A DNA stretch of 64,000 nt. Source: Collimonas humicola (GTDB lineage Bacteria > Pseudomonadota > Gammaproteobacteria > Burkholderiales > Burkholderiaceae_D). Where the stretch lies: positions 1 through 64,000 of the forward strand of contig NZ_JAGQEE010000008.1 of the NCBI RefSeq assembly GCF_018304945.1, in the 5' to 3' direction. Made by a program: the position numbers and the translations under genes. Numbering within the stretch: the stretch's first letter is position 1; each line of letters begins with the position of its first letter. Shown here in pieces: positions 28,040-36,423 of the stretch. The notes beneath the pieces were generated by a model, which ran no database searches, was not told the DNA's origin, and saw only the letters and a list, made by a program, of their open reading frames with translations.

Positions 28040-28996
28040 TTACCCCAGCCAGACCGCAACTGACAACAATAGCAACAAGAACATCCACAGCAGCAAGGCG
28101 CGCCACACCAGGCCGACCGTGCTTTGCAGCGCGCGCGGCGTAGGCAGGTCGCCTGGCGGGCTGTCGCCGTCCATGGCGGTCGAATCGACGGTCGATGCGT
28201 CCGCCGGCAGGATCACCGCGGCGGTTTCCAGCGGCGTGCCGAGCAGCACGCCCATGGCGCCGCCGCCAGTGGAAAGGATGATGCCGTCGGTTTCGTTTTT
28301 CCAACGCCCGGCGAAATTGCGCCAGGCGTAAATTGCATCTTCGAAATTGCCAACCACGGCAAACGCCGCCGCCGTCAGGCGCGCCGGGATCCAGTCTATC
28401 CAGTAAAAAGCCTGGGCCGCAAAACGGCCGAAGGCTTCATTGCGCATATGGTCGGGCTCGTTCCAGCCGCGCGCCAGGTATTCCGCGATGCGATACATGA
28501 CGGCGCAGGCGGGACCGACCGGCATCAGGAACCAGAAAAACACGCCGAACACGTGGCGGTGGGTGGTGATCAGCGCCTTCTCCACGGCGATGCGCGAGAT
28601 CTCGCTGACGTCCATGTCGGTGGTGTCGATCTTGGCCCACTCCGCCAGCAAGGTGCGCGCGGTGGCTTCGTCGCCGCTGTTGAGCGCCAGCTGGATCGAG
28701 CTGAAATAATGGCTGTAGTGGCGGAAACCGAGGGTCAGATAGACCATCAGGATATTCCACAGCAGCGCCGCCCAGGCGCCGATATGCACGCATAGCCAAT
28801 AGATCAGCGCGGTCGGCACGGTCAGCGCCAGGATCACGCAGAACCAGCCCAGCCGGCCCTGGCGCGCCTGGCCGGCATTGAACGAAGCTTCTATCCTGCT
28901 TGCGAAATGCTTCACCCACGCGTACACGGGATTGTCCGCACGAAGCGGCTTGAGTTGCTCGATCAGCAATGCAAACAGAATAGAGAGAAATGTCAT
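28040..28996 (-). CDS. CobD/CbiB-family membrane protein
   Basis: Inner-membrane protein of 318 aa. It has an N-terminal TM (FLSILFALLIEQLKPLR), two TM segments at about 50-95, further helices at about 155-175 and 200-225, and a C-terminal TM (about 298-317). In cobalamin makers CbiB attaches the aminopropanol arm to adenosyl-cobyric acid; relatives include AmpE. No other cobalamin gene is nearby, and many betaproteobacteria carry this stand-alone paralogue, so enzymatic function should not be assumed. ATG 28996 with AAGG 7 nt upstream is preferred over the TTG one codon earlier. Confidence 0.75.
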   Translation of the reverse strand: MTFLSILFALLIEQLKPLRADNPVYAWVKHFASRIEASFNAGQARQGRLGWFCVILALTVPTALIYWLCVHIGAWAALLWNILMVYLTLGFRHYSHYFSSIQLALNSGDEATARTLLAEWAKIDTTDMDVSEISRIAVEKALITTHRHVFGVFFWFLMPVGPACAVMYRIAEYLARGWNEPDHMRNEAFGRFAAQAFYWIDWIPARLTAAAFAVVGNFEDAIYAWRNFAGRWKNETDGIILSTGGGAMGVLLGTPLETAAVILPADASTVDSTAMDGDSPPGDLPTPRALQSTVGLVWRALLLWMFLLLLLSVAVWLG

Positions 28997-29215
28997 CAAC
29001 CAGCCTTATAAGTCAACCAACAGCGCAGCACGCTGCTGCAAGATATGCATAACCCGCCCGCAACGCTATAGAACACAAATGTGCAGTGCGCTGGCCTTGC
29101 CATAACGTCTAACAATTGCAATAGCCCATACGATAACGCAGCACAGACGCAGAATCAAACTTGTATCGATCTTGTTTGCTGCCATTTCATATTTTCCGCC
29201 GGCCATTTTGCTGCC

Positions 29216-29890
29216 CTAGGCGCGCAAAAAATGAAACAGGTTTCTCAGCATGGCAGCGGTTGCGCCCCAGATGAAGAAGCGTTCGTAAGGCATTGCATAG
29301 AAAGTCCGGCGATAACCGTCGGGCAGATCGATGCTGCGCAATTGATGATTCAAGCCATCCATCAGGAAGGCCAGCGGCACCTCGAAAATTTCCGCCACTT
29401 CATTGGGATCGGCGCGCAAGTTCACCGGCGGATTGACCAGGCACACCACCGGCGTGACGCGGTAGCCGGTGCCGGTAAAATATTCCGGCAAGCTGCCGAT
29501 CACCTCGACCTGGCTGCGCGCCAGGCCGATCTCTTCTTCCGCTTCGCGCAAGGCTGTCTCTATCGGCGAGGCATCGCTCTGCTCCATCCGTCCGCCCGGA
29601 AAACTCACCTGGCCGGCGTGATCGGTCAGGTGCGCGGAGCGCTGGGTGAACAGCAGGGTCGGCTGCTCTTCATGCATGACGATGGGAATCAGCACCGAGG
29701 CGGGCGTCACCGGCTTGCCCGGCGACATGCGCAGGATGGCCTGGCTGCCCATGTTCTCGGGATGCCATTCCGGCTGGTGCGCAAAGCGCTTGCGCAACCA
29801 TGCCGCACTCATCCTTTCCGGCGCCAGCGCAGACTCGCCGGCAACGGCATCGACCGGCAGCATCAAGGGATCGAAAGTCAATTTAACCAA
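29216..29890 (-). CDS. NUDIX CoA pyrophosphatase (NudL/YeaB-like)
   Basis: Predicted hydrolase of coenzyme A to 3',5'-ADP and 4'-phosphopantetheine, 224 aa. It combines the Nudix box (GX5EX7REUXEEXGU, here from GGRMEQSD to REAEEEIGL) with the upstream CoA-specific UPF0035 motif (LFTQRSAHLTDHAGQVSFPGG). The start chosen is a TTG at 29890 because it has a good ribosome site (AGGAA, 7 nt before); the first ATG is 9 codons later. It lies between the rplS terminator and the CobD/CbiB-like gene, all on the minus strand. Confidence 0.85.
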   Translation of the reverse strand: MVKLTFDPLMLPVDAVAGESALAPERMSAAWLRKRFAHQPEWHPENMGSQAILRMSPGKPVTPASVLIPIVMHEEQPTLLFTQRSAHLTDHAGQVSFPGGRMEQSDASPIETALREAEEEIGLARSQVEVIGSLPEYFTGTGYRVTPVVCLVNPPVNLRADPNEVAEIFEVPLAFLMDGLNHQLRSIDLPDGYRRTFYAMPYERFFIWGATAAMLRNLFHFLRA

Positions 29891-30033
29891 GAAAATTCCT
29901 ATAACAACTATTCTGTACTTTACCGCGACAGCGAAGAATGACCTACCACATTCACAGATAATAACAATTTACGATATTTTACTTTGAAGCAACTAGATCT
30001 GCGGCCCGATCTGCAATCGGCAAAAAATGACAG

Positions 30034-30064
30034 ATAAAAAAAGGGGCGCCTGACGGCGCCCCTT
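30034..30064 (-). terminator. Rho-independent terminator of the rpsP-rplS operon
   Basis: A perfect 10-bp stem, 30041-30050 (aaggggcgcc) with 30055-30064 (ggcgcccctt), TGAC tetraloop, followed on the minus strand by seven T's (30036-30042 as A's). It starts 33 bp after the rplS stop codon. Confidence 0.9.
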
Positions 30065-30097
30065 CTCATGCAATACCTATGCCTGCTTCGGCACAAC

Positions 30098-30490
30098 TTA
30101 CTCAGCTGCTGGCGCAGCCTTTGCAGTGTTGCGACGTTGCGGCAGTTTTTCCTTGATACGCGCCGACTTACCGGAACGCTCACGCAGGTAGTACAGTTTG
30201 GCGCGACGGACATCGCCGCGACGCTTGACTTCGATCGAAGCGATCAATGGCGAGTACAGTTGGAATGTACGCTCAACGCCTTCGCCGGAAGAAATCTTGC
30301 GGACGATGAAGTTGGAGTTCAAACCACGGTTACGACGCGAAATCACGACGCCTTCGTAAGCCTGGGCGCGCTTGCGTGTGCCTTCGACTACGTTGACGCT
30401 GACCACGACTGTATCGCCTGGTGCGAATTCAGGGATATTCTTGCCGAGGCGGGCAATTTCTTCTTGCTCAAGTTGTTGGATCAAGTCCAT
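30098..30490 (-). CDS. rplS: 50S ribosomal protein L19
   Basis: Structural component of the large subunit at the 30S-50S interface. 130 aa from the ATG at 30490, which has a proper GGAGC site 7 nt upstream; the ATG four codons earlier (30502) overlaps that site and is unlikely. Conserved stretches include [34 protein letters not shown] and [16 protein letters not shown]. The C-terminus carries a short Ala/Pro-rich extension beyond the usual 115 aa. It is the last gene of the rpsP-rimM-trmD-rplS operon, after a 162-bp gap from trmD, and is followed by a strong terminator. Confidence 0.98.
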   Translation of the reverse strand: MDLIQQLEQEEIARLGKNIPEFAPGDTVVVSVNVVEGTRKRAQAYEGVVISRRNRGLNSNFIVRKISSGEGVERTFQLYSPLIASIEVKRRGDVRRAKLYYLRERSGKSARIKEKLPQRRNTAKAAPAAE

Positions 30491-30652
30491 TTTTAGCTCC
30501 ATATACCATCTTGCTGACGCCGTTTTTTGCCTTGGCCGCTGGCCGAGGCTGCTCAGTAGAGGATGGGGTTAAACACAGGTGGCCGGCTGGCCTCCCCTTG
30601 GTACTGCTTTTACTGCTGCTTGCTACTTCGATATGGCCGCACGCTCGCGCGC

Positions 30653-31402
30653 TCAGCCCATATTCCGTAAAAACTTTTCATCTGCGGCGCTGAGCAAGCC
30701 TGCTGCGCGTATCTTTTGAATCAGATCCGGGCGCTTCCTTGCGGTTGCCGACAGCATTTGCTGACGCCGCCATTTTTCAATCTCGGCATGATGGCCGCCC
30801 ATCAGCACCGGCGGCACCGGCACGCCTTCATACTGTTCCGGCCGGGTGTAATGCGGGCAATCCAGCAAGCCATTGACAAAACTGTCCTCGACCGCCGAAG
30901 CGCCATCATTCAATACGCCCGGCAGCTGCCGGATTACCGCATCCATCAAGGCCATCGCAGGCAGTTCGCCGCCGGACAGAACGAAATCGCCAAGGCTGAT
31001 TTCTTCATCCACGCAACGGTCCAGCAAGCGCTGATCGACCGCTTCGTAACGACCGCACAGCAATACCAGACCCGGCTCGCTACGCAATTCCATGACGCGC
31101 TGATGCGTCAATGGCCGGCCTTGCGGCGACAGATAGATGACCCTTGGTGCAGGAAGGCTTTGCTGCAGCTGACGCGCCTTGGCGGCCTCCAGCGCAGCTT
31201 CCAGCGGCTTTGCCATCATCACCATGCCTGGCCCGCCGCCATAAGGCCGGTCGTCCACGGTACGATGATTGTCGGTAGTGAAATCACGCGGATTCCACAA
31301 CGCCAGCTCACATCTTTTCTGTTCAAACGCCCGCCGGGTCACGCCCGACTGCGTCAACGCAGCAAACATTTCGGGAAACAGAGTGACGACATCAAATTGC
31401 AT
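30653..31402 (-). CDS. trmD: tRNA (guanine-37-N1)-methyltransferase TrmD
   Basis: Methylates G37 next to the anticodon using S-adenosylmethionine, preventing +1 frameshifting. 249 aa from ATG 31402 (AAGGTGAG site upstream); an in-frame ATG five codons earlier is less likely. The SPOUT trefoil-knot elements are present: [21 protein letters not shown], and [20 protein letters not shown]. The N-terminal [13 protein letters not shown] and [13 protein letters not shown] are diagnostic. It sits between rimM and rplS, the standard order. Confidence 0.97.
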   Translation of the reverse strand: MQFDVVTLFPEMFAALTQSGVTRRAFEQKRCELALWNPRDFTTDNHRTVDDRPYGGGPGMVMMAKPLEAALEAAKARQLQQSLPAPRVIYLSPQGRPLTHQRVMELRSEPGLVLLCGRYEAVDQRLLDRCVDEEISLGDFVLSGGELPAMALMDAVIRQLPGVLNDGASAVEDSFVNGLLDCPHYTRPEQYEGVPVPPVLMGGHHAEIEKWRRQQMLSATARKRPDLIQKIRAAGLLSAADEKFLRNMG

Positions 31403-31470
31403 ACCGCTCACCTTCATGTTTCGCTTGCGATCTTGTTTGCTGCTTCAGTTGCCTGGAGCGTAGTCCGGAT

Positions 31471-32034
31471 TCAATAATCCAGGCCCCAGTCAACCGTAAT
31501 TTTCTTTGCAGCCTGATCCACCGTCTTGACGAACTGCTCAACGAAGGGGATCAATAATTCCGGTGCTGCCTTGTCCTGCCCCGCGACTGCCGGCACGGTA
31601 ATCCGAAGAATCGGATGCGCGCCGTTGTCCATCAGGTCAGCCACCACGCCCAGATGCTCGCCCTGCAGATTATCAACCACCGAGCCGATCAGATCGACCC
31701 AATAGAATTCATCGTCAGCAAGCGCCGGGAAATGGCTGCGCGGGATGTGCACCACGGTGCCCTTCATCGCTTCGGCTGCATCGCGCCCTGCCACGCCCAT
31801 CAGGCGCGCCACAATGTCGCCACTGTGGTTTTTCGCCTGCAGCATGTCGACATCGCGCAGTTCCGGCGAACTCTGCCGGCCCAGCCACCATGTCTTGGCA
31901 TGCAACAACGCGTCTGCATCCGCCGAATACGGTTTGATCCGCACCCAGCCATTGATACCGTAAGCGCCGGTGATATAACCGACCACGACCAGATCCGAAG
32001 GTATTGCTGCCCCGGTTTGTGCTGTGGTCGACAT
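31471..32034 (-). CDS. rimM: Ribosome maturation factor RimM
   Basis: 16S rRNA processing and 30S maturation factor that binds ribosomal protein S19. 187 aa from ATG 32034. The frame is open to a TTG at 32079, three bases past the rpsP stop, without a better ribosome site. The N-terminal RimM fold begins at VVVGYITGAYGINGWVRIKP; the PRC-barrel half includes EFYWVDLIGSVV and LGVVADLMDNGAHPIL. The protein ends ITVDWGLDY, the usual C-terminus. 68 bp before trmD and 47 bp after rpsP. Confidence 0.95.
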   Translation of the reverse strand: MSTTAQTGAAIPSDLVVVGYITGAYGINGWVRIKPYSADADALLHAKTWWLGRQSSPELRDVDMLQAKNHSGDIVARLMGVAGRDAAEAMKGTVVHIPRSHFPALADDEFYWVDLIGSVVDNLQGEHLGVVADLMDNGAHPILRITVPAVAGQDKAAPELLIPFVEQFVKTVDQAAKKITVDWGLDY

Positions 32035-32081
32035 TTCTGCTAACGCGCTCAACGGTTCAGGCTGCAGACTCAGTTGCAAAA

Positions 32082-32336
32082 TTAAGCTGCAGTTTTCTTG
32101 GCAGCGTCAGCAACCAGGCGTGCAACTGTCGGCGACATCTGCGCGCCAACACCTTGCCAATGCGTCAGGCGGTCCTGAGCAATACGGAAAGTCTCTTCAG
32201 CACCAGACGCTACCGGATTGTAAAAACCGATGCGCTCGATGAAGCGACCGTCACGGCGATTGCGCGAATCAGTAGCTACGATGTTGTAAAAAGGACGCTT
32301 CTTTGCGCCACCACGGGATAAACGAATAACGACCAT
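32082..32336 (-). CDS. rpsP: 30S ribosomal protein S16
   Basis: Small-subunit assembly protein, 84 aa from ATG 32336 (GGAAA site upstream). [20 protein letters not shown] and [19 protein letters not shown] are the universal S16 N-terminal signatures. It is the first gene of the operon. A consensus -10 box lies about 40 bp upstream. Confidence 0.98.
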   Translation of the reverse strand: MVVIRLSRGGAKKRPFYNIVATDSRNRRDGRFIERIGFYNPVASGAEETFRIAQDRLTHWQGVGAQMSPTVARLVADAAKKTAA

Positions 32337-32376
32337 AATGTTTCCAAAAAGTGTTCGAACACGGAAAAAGCCGCAA

Positions 32377-32406
32377 ATTATAACGCAAATTATGCCTACC
32401 CCGCAA
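32377..32406 (-). promoter_or_regulatory. Candidate sigma70 promoter for rpsP operon
   Basis: On the minus strand TTGCGG (32401-32406) is separated by 18 bp from a perfect TATAAT (32377-32382). A start site near 32370 would leave a leader of about 35 nt before rpsP. Seen by eye only. Confidence 0.6.
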
Positions 32407-32705
32407 CCAAAGCTGGTCATCGGTGTGGCGTCACTACGTCAAAAGGTGTGCAGGCTGTAAAAATCGCCGTACTGCTCTGTGAGCAAGTAGCAAGCGCTCT
32501 GGGTGGGTGCTATCAGTGACAGTCAATTGATACAGGCTGTACACTGAGCCCTCAATTCGCTGTCCGATGCTTACGATGCGTGTTGGCAACATCAGTAGCG
32601 ATAACGGCGCTAGTATATTAGCAATTTCCGTATTTGAGGCAAATTGTGCACTTTTGCCTTGTTTTTTTGCCGCATGGACCAGATAAACCACTCAACTCCC
32701 CGCCA
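32407..32705. other. Intergenic region rpsP / TM2 gene
   Basis: About 300 bp between the two divergent units. I see no convincing gene. A short open frame on the minus strand at 32434-32691 has no ribosome site and no family resemblance. The promoter of the TM2 gene should lie in the right half, but no clear -35/-10 was assigned. Confidence 0.4.
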
Positions 32706-33125
32706 ATGACATCGTCCCACAAGAACAAGACACTCACCACTTTCCTCGCTACTGTATTCGGCAGCATCGGCCTGCATCGGTTTTACCTAAAGGGATTCAG
32801 CGATATCTGGGGCTGGCTGCATTTTGCTTCCTTGCCAGTTTCGCTGCTGGCTTACTGGCTATGGTGCAAGGATCAGCAGGCCGCATTCCTGTTCGGACCA
32901 TTGATTGTTTCCGGATTGATTGCCTTTCTGGAATCACTGGTCATTGGCCTGACCCCGGATGAAAAATGGGACGCCAAATACAATGCCAATTCCGGCCGGC
33001 AATCGGACTCCAGCTGGTTTGTGGTCCTGCTGGTTGTGCTGACCCTGGGCGTAGGCGCGATCGGCCTGATCGGTGCGATTGCCCGCACCTTCGACCTGAT
33101 GTACACCGGCGGCGCCTACGGTTGA
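32706..33125 (+). CDS. TM2-domain membrane protein
   Basis: Small inner-membrane protein of 139 aa from ATG 32706. It starts with a short charged segment followed by the TM2 domain hallmark: LATVFGSIGLHRFYLKGFSDIW then two hydrophobic helices with a turn (about 35-80). A third TM (about 108-130) follows a hydrophilic loop. TM2 proteins are of unknown function in bacteria. No good Shine-Dalgarno precedes the ATG; the frame is open upstream to 32634. Its original downstream terminator was interrupted by the IS4-type element that starts 37 bp after the stop codon. Confidence 0.75.
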   Translation: MTSSHKNKTLTTFLATVFGSIGLHRFYLKGFSDIWGWLHFASLPVSLLAYWLWCKDQQAAFLFGPLIVSGLIAFLESLVIGLTPDEKWDAKYNANSGRQSDSSWFVVLLVVLTLGVGAIGLIGAIARTFDLMYTGGAYG

Positions 33126-33138
33126 CATGCCCATGAGC

Positions 33139-33161
33139 CGTAAAAAAAGCAGCCGAGGCTG
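33139..33161 (+). terminator. Left half of an IS-split palindromic terminator
   Basis: Left arm 33139-33154 plus GA centre and the first five bases of the right arm, ending at the insertion point. With the right-hand fragment 34589-34599 it would rebuild a perfect 16-bp-arm palindrome with seven A's and seven T's, a bidirectional terminator. As it stands only a 5-bp stem remains (cagcc-ga-ggctg) and the T-run is gone on this side. Confidence 0.8.
33150..33161. repeat. Target-site duplication, left copy
   Basis: The 12-bp sequence cagccgaggctg is identical to 34577-34588 and directly abuts the left end of the IS. Length 12 bp fits the IS4 family (usually 9-13 bp). Confidence 0.95.
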
Positions 33162-33170
33162 TAATGCCGT

Positions 33171-34496
33171 TCAGTTAAGGTCTCTTTTCAGGACCCGAAC
33201 GGAGTAACGTTGAGGTAGCGCTTTGACGACCCGGTCGCAATGTCGACCGGGTCGGTCTTCGTTCAGCAGGGCGATTAATCGTTGCCGCAAGCGTTGCAAC
33301 AGAGCCGGCAACTTGCCATATGAGCGAGTTACTGCGGCCCAGTGCAGTTCGTACTGGATGACGTGAAAGGCACGCACGAAGCTAATTTCAGTCGGTTCAC
33401 ATTTCACGGCTAGCGCCGTTTTTGCCATTTCCAGTCTGATTAAGTTGTACGCGGTCAGTGTTCCCCATATTTCCTGGTAGACGCCTTCTACCGTTTTGCT
33501 GCGCAGCGTAAGAGTCTTGCCCAACATAGTCTGCTTCAATTCCCGATAGCTCGTTTCAATTTGCCAACGTCGTTCATAGCACGCAGTAATGTCGACGGCT
33601 TTGTAACGCTTACGATCGAACAATGATGTAAGCAGAATCTGTTTGCGCGCAGATGGATCGATTACGGTAATGGCTCGTACCTGCCAGAATTCGGGCAGTT
33701 CAGGACATTTGCGACGCGCCTGCGGCGATATGCGCATCTGGATTAATGCGTCGCCAGTGCTTTCCTCTAGCACTTCCCATTTCGTGTTGGCTTTGGCTGG
33801 AATGATGAAGTGGCGATTGTTGCCCCGGCCAGTTAAGTTGCATAAGATTTCCGCCGACAAAAAGCCTTTGTCAAAGGCCGTGAGGGAATCGTCGGGAATA
33901 GAGGACACCAGTGCTTTGGCATACTGCATTTCGTGCGTACCGTAGGGACCAAAGGCAGCACTACGAATCAGGTGCGTCGAGACATCCGTTAGCGTGACCC
34001 CGCGTATCTGAGGATAGCTCGACACGGCACAGGCGTAGCGTTGGGCGCCGAAATGCTGACGGTGTTCTGGCGTATCAACCGCTTTTAAGGTTGTGCCGTC
34101 CATGGCGAACAACCTCAAGCCCTTGAATTGGTAGTGTTTGTTGTCCTGATCGCACCACGCGCGGGCGGATAACTCAAACAGCGCTTGCAACGGCGCCGCC
34201 CCAAGTCGCTGGCGTGCTTGCGCGACCGCACTTTTGCTGACGAACGGAGCTTGGACATCTGGCAGGGCCAGATCCAAATCGTCGATGACTTCGCTGATGG
34301 ATTGATGCCGATACAGCGCCAAGGCAACTACCAACCAGACCACCTGCTCGGCTGGGAGCCGACGGTGCCGGATGCTCGCCTTGCCAGTGTAATTGATTGC
34401 CTTCTCTATCCACTCATATGGTAAATGTTGCCCCAGGCGCTCCCAGTTGGGTGCCTCCTGAGTTTCAGCCATAAAATGGATCGCGTCATCAAGCAT
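33171..34496 (-). CDS. IS4-family DDE transposase
   Basis: Transposase of 441 aa covering nearly the whole element. The N-terminal region (about 10-95) matches the IS4-type N-terminal domain. The RNase-H-like core has AMDGTTLKAVD (first Asp), AFDKGFLSAE (second Asp) and YERRWQIETSYRELK, which is exactly the IS4 Y-(2)-R-(3)-E-(6)-K signature with the catalytic Glu. No frameshift or stop. ATG 34496 is the first start after an in-frame stop; a GGAGG lies 16 nt upstream, further than usual, so translation may be weak. Confidence 0.95.
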   Translation of the reverse strand: MLDDAIHFMAETQEAPNWERLGQHLPYEWIEKAINYTGKASIRHRRLPAEQVVWLVVALALYRHQSISEVIDDLDLALPDVQAPFVSKSAVAQARQRLGAAPLQALFELSARAWCDQDNKHYQFKGLRLFAMDGTTLKAVDTPEHRQHFGAQRYACAVSSYPQIRGVTLTDVSTHLIRSAAFGPYGTHEMQYAKALVSSIPDDSLTAFDKGFLSAEILCNLTGRGNNRHFIIPAKANTKWEVLEESTGDALIQMRISPQARRKCPELPEFWQVRAITVIDPSARKQILLTSLFDRKRYKAVDITACYERRWQIETSYRELKQTMLGKTLTLRSKTVEGVYQEIWGTLTAYNLIRLEMAKTALAVKCEPTEISFVRAFHVIQYELHWAAVTRSYGKLPALLQRLRQRLIALLNEDRPGRHCDRVVKALPQRYSVRVLKRDLN

Positions 34497-34545
34497 GCAC
34501 GCAGGTTAACAGCCTCCAATTGCGTTTACAACACTTAAAAACAAA

Positions 34546-34575
34546 AATGCCGTTCAGTCTTAACTGAACGGCATT
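34546..34575 (-). terminator. Hairpin with U-tract at the IS right end
   Basis: Perfect 13-bp stem, 34546-34558 (aatgccgttcagt) with 34563-34575, 4-nt loop. Read on the minus strand it is followed by ATTTTTGTTTTT, the pattern of a Rho-independent terminator. It is built from a second, inverted copy of the IS terminal repeat. It faces transcripts entering the IS from the acyl-CoA dehydrogenase operon. Confidence 0.75.
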
Positions 34576-34576
34576 A

Positions 34577-34599
34577 CAGCCGAGGCTGCTTTTTTTACG
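34577..34599 (-). terminator. Right half of the IS-split terminator
   Basis: Right copy of the 12-bp target duplication (34577-34588) followed by ctttttttacg (34589-34599). For the minus-strand acyl-CoA dehydrogenase operon the stem is now only 5 bp, and the T-run that should follow has been displaced by the IS. Confidence 0.8.
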
Positions 34600-34611
34600 C
34601 TTGAAGCGATC

Positions 34612-36402
34612 TCAGAACTGATCTTCCGTCAGCGCCATCACGCCGCTGCTGCCTTCGATTACCGAGATGCGGTAAGCCTCAGCCTGGGACAGGATATGCT
34701 CGGCAAAGAAACGCGCCGTGCCGATCTTGGCCTGGTAGAAGCCGCTGTCGCCGGCGCCCTCGGCCAGCTTGCGCTTTGCCGCCAGCGCAGCGCGGCCGAG
34801 CTGCCAGCCGCCCAGCACGACGCCGGCCAGCTTCAGGTACGGCACGCTGCCTGCAAACACACCCTTGATATCGCTTTTCAGGTTGTCGACGACATAGCTG
34901 ACCACCTGCTCCAGCGCATCGGCGCCGCTGGCCAGCTGCTTGCCGATCGCCACCAGTTCGGCGGCGCCGCTGCCCGCCAGTTCCGCCTGGGTAGCGCGCA
35001 CCTGGGCGATGATCGCCTTGGCGACAGCGCCGCCGTCGCGTACGGTCTTGCGGCCGATCAGGTCGTTGGCCTGGATCGCCGTGGTGCCTTCGTAAATCGT
35101 CAGGATCCGCGCATCGCGATAGAACTGCGCGGCGCCGGTTTCTTCGATAAAGCCCATGCCGCCGTGGACCTGCACGCCGGTCGAGGCCACATCGATCGAG
35201 ATCTCGGTCGACCAGCCCTTGACCACCGGCACCATGTATTCATAGAACGCCTGGTTGGCCTTGCGGACCGCTTCGTCAGCATGATGATGGGCTGCGTCGT
35301 GCGCCGCCGCGGTGACATAGGCCAGCGCCCGCGCCGCTTCGATCTGCGAGCGCATGCTCATCAGCATCCGCCGCACATCCGGCTGATGGATGATGGTCAC
35401 GGCGCCTGCCGAGCCGGCCAGGTCGCGCGACTGCACCCGGTCCTTGGCATATGCCACGGCCTTTTGATAAGCACGCTCTGCCACGCTGATGCCTTGCAGG
35501 CCGACCGCAAAACGCGCCGCGTTCATCATGATGAACATGTATTCCAGGCCGCGGTTTTCCTGGCCGACCAGGGTACCGATCGCGCCGCCATGGTCGCCGA
35601 ACTGCAGCACCGCGGTCGGGCTGGCCTTGATGCCCAGCTTGTGTTCCAGCGAGACGCAATGGACGTCGTTGCGCGCGCCCGGCGTACCGTCGGCGTTGAC
35701 CATGAATTTCGGCACGATGAACAGCGAAATGCCTTTCACCCCTTCCGGCGCATTCGGCGTACGCGCCAGCACCAGGTGCACGATATTTTCCGCCATATCG
35801 TGTTCACCGTAGGTGATGAAAATCTTGGTGCCGGAAATCTTGTAGGTGCCATCGTCCTGCGGCACGGCGCGGGTGCGCACCAGCGCCAGGTCGGAGCCGG
35901 CCTGCGGCTCGGTCAGATTCATGGTGCCGGTCCATTTGCCGGACACCAGGTTTTCCAAGTAGATGCGTTTTTGCTCGTCGCTGCCGGCGGTCAGCAGCGC
36001 TTCGATCGCGCCATCGCTCAGCAGCGGGCACAGGGCGAAGGAAAGATTGGCGGCGTTCAGCATTTCGATGCAAGGCGTCGCCACCAGCTTCGGCAAACCC
36101 TGGCCGCCGAATTCGACCGGATGCTGCACACCTTGCCAGCCAGCTTCGGCAAACGCCTTGAAGGCCTCCTTGAAACCCTTGCTGGTGGTGACTTCGCCAT
36201 CGTGCCAATAGCTTGGCTCCTGATCGCCGCTACGATTCAGCGGCGCCACCACTTCACTGCAAAACTTGGCGTTCTCTTGCAACACTGCTTCCACGGTTTC
36301 CGGGGTCGCGTCTTCGCAACCGGGCAGCGTGCTGACCTGCTCCAGGCCAGCCAGTTCGTTCAGTACGAACAGCATGTCCTTCAACGGGGCGACATAACTC
36401 AT
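34612..36402 (-). CDS. Acyl-CoA dehydrogenase (DmdC/FadE-like)
   Basis: FAD enzyme of 596 aa that introduces an alpha-beta double bond into acyl-CoA and passes electrons to ETF. It has the N-terminal helical domain, the middle beta domain (TMNLTEPQAGSDLALVRTRA, KIFITYGEHD) and the C-terminal helical domain. IYEGTTAIQANDLIGRK carries the catalytic Glu. An extra C-terminal domain (about 470-590) distinguishes this long subfamily, often annotated as 3-methylmercaptopropionyl-CoA dehydrogenase. The chain specificity is not readable here. A strong AGGAG lies 9 nt before the ATG. It follows etfB-etfA, its likely electron acceptor. Confidence 0.92.
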   Translation of the reverse strand: MSYVAPLKDMLFVLNELAGLEQVSTLPGCEDATPETVEAVLQENAKFCSEVVAPLNRSGDQEPSYWHDGEVTTSKGFKEAFKAFAEAGWQGVQHPVEFGGQGLPKLVATPCIEMLNAANLSFALCPLLSDGAIEALLTAGSDEQKRIYLENLVSGKWTGTMNLTEPQAGSDLALVRTRAVPQDDGTYKISGTKIFITYGEHDMAENIVHLVLARTPNAPEGVKGISLFIVPKFMVNADGTPGARNDVHCVSLEHKLGIKASPTAVLQFGDHGGAIGTLVGQENRGLEYMFIMMNAARFAVGLQGISVAERAYQKAVAYAKDRVQSRDLAGSAGAVTIIHQPDVRRMLMSMRSQIEAARALAYVTAAAHDAAHHHADEAVRKANQAFYEYMVPVVKGWSTEISIDVASTGVQVHGGMGFIEETGAAQFYRDARILTIYEGTTAIQANDLIGRKTVRDGGAVAKAIIAQVRATQAELAGSGAAELVAIGKQLASGADALEQVVSYVVDNLKSDIKGVFAGSVPYLKLAGVVLGGWQLGRAALAAKRKLAEGAGDSGFYQAKIGTARFFAEHILSQAEAYRISVIEGSSGVMALTEDQF

Positions 36403-36423
36403 GATGTGCTACTCCTAAAAATC

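Larger units (their letters stand above)
33162..34576. mobile_element. Intact IS4-family insertion sequence, 1415 bp
   Basis: Bounded by perfect 18-bp terminal inverted repeats, 33162-33179 (taatgccgttcagttaag) and 34559-34576 (its reverse complement), and flanked by 12-bp direct repeats. It holds one full-length transposase gene on the minus strand whose stop codon lies inside the left terminal repeat. Right-end positions 34546-34575 form an extra hairpin of the same terminal motif. Perfect ends, perfect target duplication and an uninterrupted gene indicate a recent and possibly still mobile copy. The exact IS name cannot be given without a database. Confidence 0.95.

Noticed and set aside
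29167-31443. Identical 16-mer cgatcttgtttgctgc at 29167-29182 and 31428-31443
   Set aside because: One 16-base match is about what chance allows in 64 kb and there is no surrounding similarity.
32434-32691. 85-codon minus-strand open frame upstream of rpsP
   Set aside because: No ribosome site, no family resemblance; sits in the promoter region between two divergent genes.
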